NCBI GenBank assembly: GCA_037200525.1
Contig: JBBCGG010000001.1
Location: forward strand, 2,584,501-2,648,500
Source: Methylocella sp.
GTDB taxonomy: Bacteria > Pseudomonadota > Alphaproteobacteria > Rhizobiales > Beijerinckiaceae
Reading direction: 5' to 3'
Length of the DNA stretch: 64,000 nt
The notes under the pieces were generated by a model, which was not told where the DNA came from, ran no database searches, and was given only the letters and a program-made list of their open reading frames with translations. The position numbers and the translations under genes are program-made. This document shows positions 36,928 to 45,587 of the stretch, piece after piece (the first letter of the stretch is position 1; every line of letters starts with the position of its first letter).

Positions 36928-37761
36928 TTACGTCAATCCATGCGCGTTTTTGCCGTGCGCCGGCGGCAACTTGCCGATGAGCAGGTCTCGCGTCGCCGCC
37001 GTCACATCTTCCTTCCGCATCAAGCTTTCGCCGACAAGGAACGTCGATATTTTGCGCGTCTGGAGGCGCAGACAATCCTCATGCGTGAAGATGCCGCTTT
37101 CGCTGACGACTATGCGATCCGCCGGCACTTTTTCCGCCAGACGCTCGCTGACTTCGAGCGAGGTTTCAAATGTCCGCAAATTTCGATTGTTGATTCCGAC
37201 AAGTCTGGTTTCCAGCTGTAGCGCCCGCGTGAGTTCAACCTCGTCATGAACCTCGACGAGAATGTCCATCGACAGATCATGCGCTGCTCGCGTCAATTGG
37301 CTGGCCTCGGCGTCGTCGACGCAAGCCATGATGATCAAGATGCAATCGGCGCCATGGGCGCGCGCTTCATAAACCTGATAAGGATCGAAAAGGAAGTCTT
37401 TGCGCAGGCACGGCAAATGGGTGGCGTTGCGCGCCGCGGCCAGATAAGCAAGATCGCCCTGGAAAGACGGCTGGTCGGTGAGCACTGAAAGGCAGGCCGC
37501 GCCGCCCTCCTCATAGGCTTTTGCGAGCGCCGGCGGATCGAAATCAGCCCGGATGAGTCCTTTCGAAGGGCTGGCTTTCTTGATTTCCGCGATCAGAGCA
37601 AGGCGCCCGGCGACGTGTTTGGCCTGTATGGCTTTGACGAAGCCGCGTGGCGGATTATGGTCATGCGCTTTGCGGGCCAAGGCCTCAAACGGCATCCGCA
37701 CCTTAGCCTGGGCGATTTCGCGACGCTTATAGACCTCGATGGTCTTCAAAATGTCGGTCAT
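36928..37761 (-). CDS. trpC: Indole-3-glycerol-phosphate synthase
   Basis: 277 aa TIM barrel with [20 protein letters not shown] (catalytic Lys region), [36 protein letters not shown] and [11 protein letters not shown]. It closes the indole ring in tryptophan synthesis. It is stand-alone (not fused to TrpF). It overlaps trpD by ATGA. Confidence 0.96.
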   Translation of the reverse strand: MTDILKTIEVYKRREIAQAKVRMPFEALARKAHDHNPPRGFVKAIQAKHVAGRLALIAEIKKASPSKGLIRADFDPPALAKAYEEGGAACLSVLTDQPSFQGDLAYLAAARNATHLPCLRKDFLFDPYQVYEARAHGADCILIIMACVDDAEASQLTRAAHDLSMDILVEVHDEVELTRALQLETRLVGINNRNLRTFETSLEVSERLAEKVPADRIVVSESGIFTHEDCLRLQTRKISTFLVGESLMRKEDVTAATRDLLIGKLPPAHGKNAHGLT

Positions 37762-38825
37762 GAAATCATTCCTATTGCGCCGTCTCTCGCGGCGAATCCG
37801 GCAAGCGCGATTGATCGGTTGGAAACTTTTATGAGTTTAGCGAGCGTATCCGCCGCGCGTCCCTCGTCAATGGCCGCGCTCGCCAGAGCTGCGCCCTCTT
37901 TGATGTCAGCCGCCTTCTCAGCAACAACCAGCGCTGCGGCGGCATTGAGGACAGCTATATCGCGATAGGGCGTTCTGGCGCCTTCCAATACGGCTTTGAG
38001 GGCCGCTGCATTGACTGCGGGCGCACCGCCCTTGAGATCGGCGAGCGAAGCGCGGGGCAATCCTGCGTCCTCGGGCATGATTTCGAAAGAGCGGATCGCG
38101 CCGCCTTCAAGCGCGGTGACGAGGCTCGGACCGGTCGTCGTCAGCTCATCGAGACCGTCTGCGCCGTGGACGAGCCAGACGCGCTCGGAGCCGAGCTTGC
38201 GCAGCGCCTGCGCCAAAGGCTCGAGCCAGCTCGCAGCGAAAACGCCGAGCATCTGATATTTGACGCCGGCGGGATTGGCGAGCGGGCCGAGCAGATTGAA
38301 AATGGTGCGGGCTCCGAGTTCGACGCGAACGGAGGCCACATGCCGCATCGACGCATGGTGCGCCTGTGCGTTCATGAACCCGACGCCCGCCTCAGCAATG
38401 CAGGATTCGACCTCCGCGGGCGCAAGGTCGATTTTGACCCCGAGCGCGGTGAGTACATCGCTCGCGCCCGATCGCGAGGTGCTTGCGCGGTTGCCATGCT
38501 TGGCGACCGGAACGCCGCAGGACGCGACGATCAGCGAAGCAAGGGTCGAAACATTGTAGGTCCCATGTCCATCGCCGCCGGTCCCAACGATGTCGATCGC
38601 TCCGGCCGGAGCCTTGACCCGCAGCATTTTCGCCCGCATTGCGAGGACCGCGCCGGTGATCTCCTCAATGGTCTCGCCGCGCACGCGCAAAGCCATCAGG
38701 AAGCCGCCGAGCTGGGCAGGGGTGACGTCGCCCGCGAAAATATGATCGAAAGCCGCCTGCGCCTCAATCTCGGTCAAGGAGGACCCGACGGCGAGTTTGG
38801 CGATCAGCGGTTTGAACGCATCCAT
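37758..38825 (-). CDS. trpD: Anthranilate phosphoribosyltransferase
   Basis: 355 aa, with the PRPP-binding [35 protein letters not shown] and [14 protein letters not shown]. Transfers phosphoribosyl to anthranilate. The start lies 9 nt after the trpG stop. Intact. Confidence 0.96.
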   Translation of the reverse strand: MDAFKPLIAKLAVGSSLTEIEAQAAFDHIFAGDVTPAQLGGFLMALRVRGETIEEITGAVLAMRAKMLRVKAPAGAIDIVGTGGDGHGTYNVSTLASLIVASCGVPVAKHGNRASTSRSGASDVLTALGVKIDLAPAEVESCIAEAGVGFMNAQAHHASMRHVASVRVELGARTIFNLLGPLANPAGVKYQMLGVFAASWLEPLAQALRKLGSERVWLVHGADGLDELTTTGPSLVTALEGGAIRSFEIMPEDAGLPRASLADLKGGAPAVNAAALKAVLEGARTPYRDIAVLNAAAALVVAEKAADIKEGAALASAAIDEGRAADTLAKLIKVSNRSIALAGFAARDGAIGMIS

Positions 38826-38834
38826 GTCAAACCC

Positions 38835-39440
38835 CTAACCTGCGGCGCGACGAGCATTCTGGTTCCACTGCGCCGCAAGCGCGAGGAAATTCGCGAAAAT
38901 TCGCAAACCATATTCCGAGGCGATGCTTTCAGGGTGAAATTGCACGCCGTGAGCTGGATAGCGCTTATGGGAAAGTCCCATAATCAGACCGTCAGTCTCC
39001 GCCGTCACCTGCAAATCCAGTGGCATTGTATCGGCCTCAACCACCAGGGAATGATAGCGCACGGCGCGGAAGGGTCCGTTGACGCCATGAAACAGCGTCT
39101 CGCCGCGATGCTCGATCAACGACGTTTTTCCATGCGCCGGAATCGGCGCGCGGATGACTTGGCCGCCATAGGCCTCGCCGAGGGCTTGATGGCCAAGGCA
39201 GACGCCGAAGATTGGAATGCTCGACCCTGCCGCCTTGATAAGATCAATACAGATGCCGGCTTCGCGCGGTCCGCAAGGCCCGGGCGAGAGCACGATTCCG
39301 TCCGGCGCCGACGCCATGACCTCGGCGACCGTCACCTTGTCGTTGCGATGCACCGTGACCTCGGCCCCAAGCGGGCCAAGGCAATGCACCAGGTTCCAGG
39401 TGAAACTGTCGTAATTATCGATGAGAGTGATGGCGGTCAT
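38835..39440 (-). CDS. trpG: Anthranilate synthase glutamine amidotransferase subunit
   Basis: 201 aa class I amidotransferase: NYDSFTWNLVHCLG, SPGPCGPREAGICIDLIKAA, the nucleophile Cys in FGVCLGHQALGEAYGG and the His/Glu of GVQFHPESIASEYG. It supplies ammonia to TrpE. Its partner trpE is 17 kb away because the casposon and two plus-strand genes now separate them. Its leader is only 147 bp to the casposon end, so promoter supply may have changed. Confidence 0.96.
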   Translation of the reverse strand: MTAITLIDNYDSFTWNLVHCLGPLGAEVTVHRNDKVTVAEVMASAPDGIVLSPGPCGPREAGICIDLIKAAGSSIPIFGVCLGHQALGEAYGGQVIRAPIPAHGKTSLIEHRGETLFHGVNGPFRAVRYHSLVVEADTMPLDLQVTAETDGLIMGLSHKRYPAHGVQFHPESIASEYGLRIFANFLALAAQWNQNARRAAG

Positions 39441-39571
39441 GGGCGCTCGTCGTCGTCGGAACCGCTGTTTTGGGCCGCACTGGCTTCGAGGTCAAGGTTG
39501 ATCGCCAAGACCGGCGCATTTGAGGGGCCGCGCAGCCGAGCGGCGTCAAGGCTTCAGCTGTCGCATTTTCT

Positions 39572-39586
39572 GCAAGCAAAAAGCGG
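39572..39586. repeat. Left target-site duplication of the casposon
   Basis: GCAAGCAAAAAGCGG directly precedes the terminal repeat and is repeated in the same orientation at 54105-54119. Fourteen to fifteen bp is the known duplication length of Cas1-driven (casposase) insertion. Because the element starts with G, the length could be counted as 14. Confidence 0.93.
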
Positions 39587-40140
39587 GGGGGGGATATGGG
39601 GGGGTACAGGGGTCCATATTTTGTACGTCCCCCTATCACGCCCACGCTCTCGCGCCTGCTTATCTCTATCTTCGATAAGCACGCAAGCGATCGTTACAAG
39701 GTGGACGACATTCGGACTTTCAGAACGTTCTTACTGTACGAAACGTGGGAGCTTAACGAACCTAGCGGATCATTGTAAGCAGCGATCATTAGCGAACATA
39801 AGTAATGATAGCGATCTTTCATGATAATAGTAATCGTACTGATCATAGTGACCACAAGCGAACATAGCGAACGTAATGAGTTAAGCGGAGTTGTGTCGGA
39901 AGCAGAGTTGCTGGCGTAAGGACTTAGAGACGGAAGCATTATAGCGTCGCAACAAATGTCTTATACTGGCCAAAGAGGCAGCCAGATCCATTGTTATTTA
40001 CGATGGTCATCTGACAAACCATCGTTACGGTAGATCATGATCGCGTAGGCGCGCAGATGCTCCGACGTAGTGCGTTGACTTTGCTGCGGTTTGTCCCTGA
40101 CGGCCTGAGCGAGGCGTGCGATCACGGAAATGTGATTTGC
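39587..40140. repeat. Left terminal inverted repeat (554 bp)
   Basis: It begins G7-ATAT-G7-TACAGG and runs to GTGATTTGC (40132-40140). It matches the reverse complement of 53552-54104 throughout, apart from one extra G in the first G-run. The internal part has repeated AGCGAAC (39791, 39857, 39866) and AGCGATC (39781, 39810) and an inverted ATCATTA/TAATGAT. No gene is credible in it; an 81-codon frame appears in both copies only because the DNA is repeated. 40141-40218 holds no gene. Confidence 0.95.
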
Positions 40141-40218
40141 TTATTAATACCAAATATAGGTTGCAACTGACGGGGCTATCACATAATATTAAACAAGTAA
40201 AAGCCGAGGTTAAATGCA

Positions 40219-40461
40219 ATGCGTCAATCTCCCCGTTTGTCGATTGTCTTTCCTGAGGAGGTTCTTTCTGACCTTCGCGCTCTTGCGGCTCGCGAGTGCG
40301 TGGCGGTCGGAAGCGTTGTCCGATCCTATGTCGTTGCAGGCTTGCGCGGCGACGACGCCTTAACCGCGTCTGATCTAACACCCCTTCGCGAGTTCCAAGG
40401 GCGGCAGGCCAACAAGACTACTTCAACCCCAACCAAGCCAGAAAGTGAAATCAATGTCTGA
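40219..40461 (+). CDS. Ribbon-helix-helix DNA-binding protein
   Basis: 80 aa. RLSIVFPEEVLSDLRALAAR followed by GSVVRSYVVAGLRGD is the strand-helix-helix pattern of Arc/MetJ-type proteins. The C-terminal tail is polar. It is the first gene inside the left terminal repeat, and another RHH protein sits inside the right repeat. Each could control the element's promoters or bind the ends. Confidence 0.65.
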   Translation: MRQSPRLSIVFPEEVLSDLRALAARECVAVGSVVRSYVVAGLRGDDALTASDLTPLREFQGRQANKTTSTPTKPESEINV

Positions 40462-40780
40462 CTTTGACCTATCACCCTCTTCCGCCCCTTCCGCTCCAAC
40501 GTCCTTGAGCGACATGGAAAAACTCGAGTTGTTCCGCTTCCGCGAAGCTGAGAAGCTGCGCAAGGAAGCCGAGGCGGCGGCTAGGTTTGCGGCGATCGAA
40601 GATCGACTTGCGCTTGTCGAAGCCGCCACTGCTGAGCAAGCCATAGAAGACGAGCCTGAGGCATTGGGCGACGATCCCAAAAAGGCAGCAGCCAAAGAGA
40701 AAGTCGCCGCCGTGAAGCCGGCTAGCGTCAAAGTCGTTGAAAACGCCGCTCCGACGAAGCGGAACATCAGGTGGCTGTGA
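40454..40780 (+). CDS. Coiled-coil protein, 108 aa
   Basis: Start ATG 40454 overlaps the preceding gene. Residues 20-65 form a charged heptad helix (MEKLELFRFREAEKLRKEAE, AIEDRLALVEAA). A Lys/Ala-rich tail follows (KKAAAKEKVAAVKPASVKV). No family is recognised. It overlaps the next gene by TGATG. Confidence 0.5.
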   Translation: MSDFDLSPSSAPSAPTSLSDMEKLELFRFREAEKLRKEAEAAARFAAIEDRLALVEAATAEQAIEDEPEALGDDPKKAAAKEKVAAVKPASVKVVENAAPTKRNIRWL

Positions 40781-41055
40781 TGACCTTCCCGTCAAAGCCT
40801 TGGGAAAAGTCAGCGCTGGATAGACGGACGATTGCTGATGAGCACGGCGAATGCATTTGCCGTGCTGCAAAAAGGATGAGAGCAAGTGGACTTTGGACCG
40901 AGCATCAAGAGGCGCTGTGGAAAGCTTTTGTAGCGCTACGCGATGAGTATTCCGTCCTTAGCCAGCAAGGTCTTTTATGCAAAGACGTTTACAAACGCTT
41001 GGTTCCGGTCTTTCGCGAACTTGAAGAAGAGCTATTCGGGAGATCGACGATATGA
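40780..41055 (+). CDS. Small hypothetical protein, 91 aa
   Basis: ATG 40780 overlaps the previous stop and its own stop overlaps the next ATG. It is helical and charged, with two Cys near the N-terminus (HGECICRAAKRM). No domain is recognised. Confidence 0.45.
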   Translation: MTFPSKPWEKSALDRRTIADEHGECICRAAKRMRASGLWTEHQEALWKAFVALRDEYSVLSQQGLLCKDVYKRLVPVFRELEEELFGRSTI

Positions 41056-41339
41056 CGCACATCATTAAGCCCATGATTGTCGCTGCGATATTGCTGGCAT
41101 CCGCTTTCCCAAGCATGGCGCAAGGCGAGCCTGGTATCGCATTTGTCGATGGTAAAGCGGTCTTATGCAAAGAAGGAACGCCGGGCTGCATAGCCGCTAT
41201 ATCTATATGCGTGCGCGCTCCGGGCGGAACGGACTGTGGGCGTTATTCCGACAAGCAGGTTAAGGCTTGGCGCTCGGCGCATCCTGATGATGCGAAGGCA
41301 GGCGATAAATATTTGGAAGAGCGGGGATTGCCCCAATGA
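41052..41339 (+). CDS. Small exported protein, 95 aa
   Basis: Signal peptide at residues 1-24 (IKPMIVAAILLASAFPSMAQ). The mature part has four Cys (LCKEG, PGCIAA, SICVRA, TDCGRY), probably two disulfides. The stop overlaps the lysozyme gene (ATGA), so it may be its periplasmic partner. No family is recognised. Confidence 0.55.
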   Translation: MTHIIKPMIVAAILLASAFPSMAQGEPGIAFVDGKAVLCKEGTPGCIAAISICVRAPGGTDCGRYSDKQVKAWRSAHPDDAKAGDKYLEERGLPQ

Positions 41340-42478
41340 CACTCAGCATCAATACACAACGGCTCTTTCAGGGCTATCTCAATCTAGGGGTTCCGGCCAA
41401 CGGCGCTGCGGCCCTTGCTGGCGTTCAATCTATTGAGAATGGTCCTGGCGCGTTGCCAAATCCCGGCGGGGACGCGGCGGGGGTTTTTGGTATTTCACAG
41501 TGGACGCCCAATGCTTCTAATATGGCGCGCTACAACGATGCTCTGAACGGTATCCCCCAAGTTTCAGATACCGGCTCTTTGAATGATCTCGATGCTCAGC
41601 AACAATATACGTTGAGTGAAATGCAAGCGAGCTATCCTCAGAGCTACGCCGCAATCATGAACCCAAATGCTTCGGTCGGATCAATTGCGTCCACTGTGAC
41701 CACGAATTACGAAGGCCCGGCTAATCCCGGTCCAGAAATAAACCTGGCGACAAACCAGGGCAACCAAGTGTTGGCGCAATACAACGCCAATCCGACGCCA
41801 AGCCCAACAGTTTCTATAACTGACGCCAGCGGCGGCACAGCCACGGACCAAGCCGGCTCGGGCGGAAATGGCGCAAACCTCCCTTCGACCGCAGGCGCTG
41901 GAACTGGCAGCGGCTATCTTTCGTACGCTCCGCAAGATCAGCAAGCCGCACCATCCACAGCGCCAGCCGCTGGCACGATAGCGCCCGATGATACAACCAC
42001 GGCCGCTGATCAATCGACGCAACAGGGCGCATCTACACTAGGCTCTCAAGCGTCCAACCCGTCTTCGATCGTCTCGGGAATATTCGAATATGTTGGAGCC
42101 ACTGCGGTTAGTCAGGCAGGAAATGTTCAAGCGACCGCCACCAATCAGGCAGCTCAGTTAGCCAGCAAGACAAGTCAACAAGACACAGCGTCTCTAAATA
42201 AAACTGCAACGCAGAATGCTCAAGCAACGAATAAAACGAACACTGCTGATACAGCCTCACTGACGACGACTGCGACGAACATCGCAAGCGCTGCAATCTC
42301 AGACGTTTACAATCTCTTCGGTCGGGGCGCTGTCGCTGTTGTCGGCTTGGTGTTTATCGCCGCTGCGCTCTTTCTGTTTGCGACCCCGGAAGGGCGGCAA
42401 GTGGCAAGCGCGGCAAACAATGCTGCGAGCGGCGTCGGCCGTAGTGCAAAACGCGGTCTGCAAGCGGTAGGAGCTTAA
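41336..42478 (+). CDS. Phage-type lysozyme/transglycosylase with C-terminal membrane anchor
   Basis: 380 aa. Residues 1-140 match the phage tail-lysozyme pattern: a hydrophobic helix LGVPANGAAALAGVQSIENG, G-D-AGVFGISQWTPN, a QQQYTLSEMQA helix, and an NYEGPANPGPEIN end. The Glu in QSIENG is the likely catalytic residue. Residues 150-320 are a Ser/Thr/Ala/Gln-rich low-complexity linker, then one membrane span (GRGAVAVVGLVFIAAALFLF). It would degrade peptidoglycan during entry or exit of a particle or DNA. It heads the membrane-protein operon. Confidence 0.7.
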   Translation: MTLSINTQRLFQGYLNLGVPANGAAALAGVQSIENGPGALPNPGGDAAGVFGISQWTPNASNMARYNDALNGIPQVSDTGSLNDLDAQQQYTLSEMQASYPQSYAAIMNPNASVGSIASTVTTNYEGPANPGPEINLATNQGNQVLAQYNANPTPSPTVSITDASGGTATDQAGSGGNGANLPSTAGAGTGSGYLSYAPQDQQAAPSTAPAAGTIAPDDTTTAADQSTQQGASTLGSQASNPSSIVSGIFEYVGATAVSQAGNVQATATNQAAQLASKTSQQDTASLNKTATQNAQATNKTNTADTASLTTTATNIASAAISDVYNLFGRGAVAVVGLVFIAAALFLFATPEGRQVASAANNAASGVGRSAKRGLQAVGA

Positions 42479-42479
42479 A

Positions 42480-42956
42480 ATGGAAATCGCTGTCTTGGCC
42501 ATCGGAGTTATTCTTGTCGTCACTGCGTTGCAGAACACGACTGGACCGTTTTTCTCTCAACTGGAAAACGACCTTATCGGACAGGGCGGCTTCCTGCCTT
42601 GGGCTGGTCTTGTCGCAGTGCTCGTGATCGGCGGTAAGGTGACCGGGCTTCAAAGCGCTGCAAAGTTGCTGCTCGGCTTGCTCATTCTCGTCTATGTCGT
42701 GAAAAATCCTACGGCCTTCTCAGCGGTCGCTTCATCATTTCAAAATGTACAGCCCAATGCGCCGGCAAGTCAGGTTGCGACTGGCGCGGCCGAAACGGTC
42801 ACTGGAGCCACGGCCGCTCCATCCACAGGATCTTCCGTGCCGCCATCGTCGCCGGCGACGACGCCAAAGACGGCTGGAGGCGGCGCGACGAGCCTCGGCA
42901 ACATTCCCAACATCAATACCAATGGCGTCTTTGGGGCATTGGGAGGCATCCTGTGA
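42480..42956 (+). CDS. Small multi-span membrane protein
   Basis: 158 aa. Three hydrophobic segments are visible: residues 1-20 (EIAVLAIGVILVVTAL), 37-56 (GFLPWAGLVAVLVIGG) and 59-77 (AAKLLLGLLILVYVV). A Pro/Ser/Thr/Ala-rich tail follows. It starts 1 nt after the lysozyme stop and overlaps the next gene. No family is recognised. It resembles membrane proteins of lipid-containing or filamentous phages in size and composition. Confidence 0.55.
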   Translation: MEIAVLAIGVILVVTALQNTTGPFFSQLENDLIGQGGFLPWAGLVAVLVIGGKVTGLQSAAKLLLGLLILVYVVKNPTAFSAVASSFQNVQPNAPASQVATGAAETVTGATAAPSTGSSVPPSSPATTPKTAGGGATSLGNIPNINTNGVFGALGGIL

Positions 42957-43126
42957 CAGACGTGATCAATCGCATTCTTGGCTCAATTCTTATTCTGGCA
43001 ATCATGGCTGTGATTTTGTCGAAGAATACCCAATTCACGACGTTGCTCACGAATACATTCAAGGCGCTAACCTCGTGGATTACGGCCGTCGAGGTAGCGC
43101 CGACAACGCAAGGATCGAAGCAATGA
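42953..43126 (+). CDS. 57-aa single-span membrane protein
   Basis: GTG start (42953-42955) overlapping the previous stop and TGA overlapping the next ATG. It contains INRILGSILILAIMAVILSK, one membrane span, and a short polar tail. Its tight overlap on both sides supports it as a gene despite its size. Confidence 0.55.
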   Translation: MTDVINRILGSILILAIMAVILSKNTQFTTLLTNTFKALTSWITAVEVAPTTQGSKQ

Positions 43127-43545
43127 CCAATTGGGGCTTCGGAACTCTCTTCATATTGTTCGTTCTCTATGTTGCTGTGAAGGGCACGCTATCGAAATAT
43201 ATCGCCGATCTCGTTTATGTTCCGCCCGCAAGCCCGACCAATGCAAATGCGGCGGCTCCCGGTAGCGCAGCGGCGACCCCTCAGCAGAACGCGGCAGGAT
43301 CAGGCGGCGCGACGCTCGGCGGGATTTACTCCAATCTGACAAATTTCGTCACGGGCGGCGCGGCGGGCGCTCCAGTGAACAGCGGCAACGGCACATTGAA
43401 TACTAGCATTCCAACAATTGCTCAAATTCCAACAGCCATCGCGAACTCGACCCCGCTTATCGGTCCGCCCGTAGCAGGCAATCCGACTGTCGGAAGTTCG
43501 CTCACAAACATTTTCAATAACTGGCTAACGTCGCCGGCCAATTGA
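43123..43545 (+). CDS. Single-span membrane protein with low-complexity tail, 140 aa
   Basis: ATG 43123 overlaps the preceding stop. The membrane span is FGTLFILFVLYVAVKG (residues ~6-21). The rest is Gly/Ser/Asn/Thr-rich (GGATLGGIYSNLTNFVTGGA). Typical of surface-exposed virion or pilus-like small proteins, but no homologue is recognised. Confidence 0.5.
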   Translation: MTNWGFGTLFILFVLYVAVKGTLSKYIADLVYVPPASPTNANAAAPGSAAATPQQNAAGSGGATLGGIYSNLTNFVTGGAAGAPVNSGNGTLNTSIPTIAQIPTAIANSTPLIGPPVAGNPTVGSSLTNIFNNWLTSPAN

Positions 43546-43558
43546 GGGATGAAAAACG

Positions 43559-43774
43559 ATGGACGACGCGCCAGACGAAAAGAAATCAATTCCGCTATGG
43601 GTTTGGGCGCTAGCTGCGGTAATGCTGGTCATTCTTGCGGCGCTGATTTGGCGCAATCGCACGGCAGCCAGTGCGCCGAAAGCTGGCCGCCCAAAGCCGC
43701 GAATTAGGTCTTCAGCCAAGCGTCCTCGAGAAACTGACATTCTGAAATGGAGCAAGGGAGCATTCGTGCAATGA
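43559..43774 (+). CDS. 71-aa membrane protein with basic tail
   Basis: An acidic N-terminus (DDAPDEKKS) precedes one span (IPLWVWALAAVMLVILAALI) and a strongly basic C-terminus (RRK-type: AGRPKPRIRSSAKRPRET). This charge layout (acidic, membrane, basic) recalls major coat proteins of filamentous phages, but there is no leader peptide. It overlaps the next ATG. Confidence 0.5.
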   Translation: MDDAPDEKKSIPLWVWALAAVMLVILAALIWRNRTAASAPKAGRPKPRIRSSAKRPRETDILKWSKGAFVQ

Positions 43775-43902
43775 ACTTTACCTCTCCAATCCATCCAATC
43801 CATTGGTTGCAGGTCATTCTCTCGGCCGCGCTATTGTTTATAGCAATTATTGGACTATCCCGCACATTCGGTCCATCGAGTTCGCAGGCGAAATCCTCAT
43901 GA
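43771..43902 (+). CDS. 43-aa single-span membrane protein
   Basis: ATG 43771 overlaps the previous stop and TGA 43900-43902 overlaps the next ATG. One span (WLQVILSAALLFIAIIGLS). It has no other features. It is supported by the unbroken chain of stop-start overlaps. Confidence 0.45.
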   Translation: MNFTSPIHPIHWLQVILSAALLFIAIIGLSRTFGPSSSQAKSS

Positions 43903-44180
43903 TGCAATTGCTTCAGATTGACGATCGCGGAATGCTTATTCTCGCGGCGGGCGCTATCGGCTTAGCGGTGATTGCGTCTATTGCAAACTATGGGCGAGCG
44001 TCGTCGGCGGCGTCCGCGAATGCGGCGGCAGCTGCGTCGGCAAGCCTTCCCACTATCGTCAATGCGCCGGCTGGGCAGTCCGCTGCGCTGGTCGGCGGGA
44101 CATCGCAAGCTCTACTCGGGATACAATTCCCCGCGTCGGGTTCGTACGCCAGCGCGAGCGGTATCGGAGTGTGGTCATGA
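43899..44180 (+). CDS. 93-aa single-span membrane protein
   Basis: It starts at the ATG-ATG at 43899. The span is GMLILAAGAIGLAVIASIAN (~residues 11-30), followed by an Ala/Ser/Gly-rich tail. It overlaps the next gene by ATGA. Sixth consecutive small membrane protein of the operon. Confidence 0.5.
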   Translation: MMQLLQIDDRGMLILAAGAIGLAVIASIANYGRASSAASANAAAAASASLPTIVNAPAGQSAALVGGTSQALLGIQFPASGSYASASGIGVWS

Positions 44181-44659
44181 ACCCTTCGACAAATTCAACG
44201 TCGGATAAAGCTGGCGACCGCAATCAGGAGGATGTTCAGGAAAATCTCCGGGGCGAACTCCGTTTGCGCGTGGAAGAGTTGCTTGATTTCTTGGGGCCGC
44301 CTCTTCCTCGAAGGCTTGAGCTTAAGACGTGTAAACTGCTGAGCACGGGAAAGCCGATCGGCGGCAAGGTCGTTCAATCATATACTCGCGATGGCGTGAA
44401 GATATCGAAATTCTCGCATAAGTTGCCATCCGGCGAAGGCGTGATGCCATCGAACAATCTTCGGGCACATCGGCGGAACATCGCGGTAGTGAAGCGCATG
44501 GCCGCTTTCGCAAAGCCAATTGTCGAAAAATGCGACGGCCACCAGCCCGACATTAGAGAGCTGAAGTCCTTTAACACACTCCTCAGAGAAATCGAACTTA
44601 AAGAAATTGGCCGATCGCCGACGCCTTGTAAGGTAATTAAATTATTCAAAATGAAATGA
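44177..44659 (+). CDS. Hypothetical basic protein, 160 aa
   Basis: A soluble protein and the last gene of the overlapping plus-strand run. Polar N-terminus, then ELRLRVEELLDFLGPPLPRR, a GxVVQSYTRDGVKISKF strand pair and many Arg/Lys. It may be a DNA- or scaffold-associated protein. No family is recognised. Confidence 0.5.
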   Translation: MNPSTNSTSDKAGDRNQEDVQENLRGELRLRVEELLDFLGPPLPRRLELKTCKLLSTGKPIGGKVVQSYTRDGVKISKFSHKLPSGEGVMPSNNLRAHRRNIAVVKRMAAFAKPIVEKCDGHQPDIRELKSFNTLLREIELKEIGRSPTPCKVIKLFKMK

Positions 44660-44670
44660 TCGGGCTTTCT

Positions 44671-45498
44671 TCAGTCTTCGGGATAAGAGATTTCGTAGTT
44701 CGGATCATCTATTGAAATGAAACGACCTTTGCTAACATCGAAGCGTCTCGCAAACGTGACGAAAAGGTTGTCCGAAACATCATCTTTGTACGTTATTGCC
44801 CCCATGAAGTAGAAGCTCATATCACGGGTATAATTTTTTGGCACCTGAACGTTGTATCTTATTAAAAGTACAGAGCCGGGTGCCCCTTCCCCTAGATACC
44901 AATGAGGCTTTTCATACGACACTGGATCGTCGCATGGGTGATTGCCAACGGTCCAAGGCCGAACCGACGGCAGGTCGGCGGCAGTCCAGTAGGCGAGGCA
45001 GATCTCATACTTAGTGACTAAACTTTGGCGGCCGACGTTAACAAAGTAGGCGTCCAAATTGAAATTTTGGCCGGGGACAAAATGCGTAGTATTGTTCTCT
45101 CGCGTACCATTGTAAATTTCGATATTTGTTAGTTTCAATTTTGCTGGGAATGTTAGTTTTAGCTGGTTGCTTGCGAGATCGGCCTGACGCCGCGTCTCTT
45201 TGAGGGTATTTTGAAGGCCTAAATAGCCAAGAAAAGAGAAAAACAACGCCCCCGAGGCGAGAATTAGACCCCAGAGAGCGATTAAGTTTTGTTTTGTCCA
45301 CTTATCATTGTCTTCGATTTCCCATTTGGGATCACTGTTTACATCGTTGCCCGTTTTCGACTTATTTTCATTTACGTCATGGCGATTATAGCTAAATAGC
45401 GATGAGCGCTTGTCCCTTTTGTCCAGCGCGAAGACAATGAGGAAGAATAATACTATGAGAATAAAGACTTCGATTTCATTGTTGGTCTTTCCTGACAA
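44671..45498 (-). CDS. Membrane protein with periplasmic domain, probable cargo
   Basis: 275 aa. Two N-terminal spans are visible: IEVFILIVLFFLIVFALD and NLIALWGLILASGALFFSFL. A short coiled coil (TLKETRRQADLASNQLKL) and a beta-rich extracytoplasmic domain follow. It is on the opposite strand, AT-rich, and shares no overlap with the phage-like operon. Such two-span/sensor proteins often are cargo. Function is unknown. Confidence 0.55.
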   Translation of the reverse strand: MSGKTNNEIEVFILIVLFFLIVFALDKRDKRSSLFSYNRHDVNENKSKTGNDVNSDPKWEIEDNDKWTKQNLIALWGLILASGALFFSFLGYLGLQNTLKETRRQADLASNQLKLTFPAKLKLTNIEIYNGTRENNTTHFVPGQNFNLDAYFVNVGRQSLVTKYEICLAYWTAADLPSVRPWTVGNHPCDDPVSYEKPHWYLGEGAPGSVLLIRYNVQVPKNYTRDMSFYFMGAITYKDDVSDNLFVTFARRFDVSKGRFISIDDPNYEISYPED

Positions 45499-45587
45499 TA
45501 CTTTTCCCCGCCTTCTTTCGCCGCCGCGCCGCGACCTTGACGCGAGTGAGTCGGGCGGGACTTATGATGCAGCCTTCAAAGCGAAAT

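Noticed and set aside
39694-39939. 81-codon frame present in both terminal repeats
   Set aside because: Identical only because the DNA is an inverted repeat. It has no ribosome site and low-complexity Ser/Leu/Ile composition.
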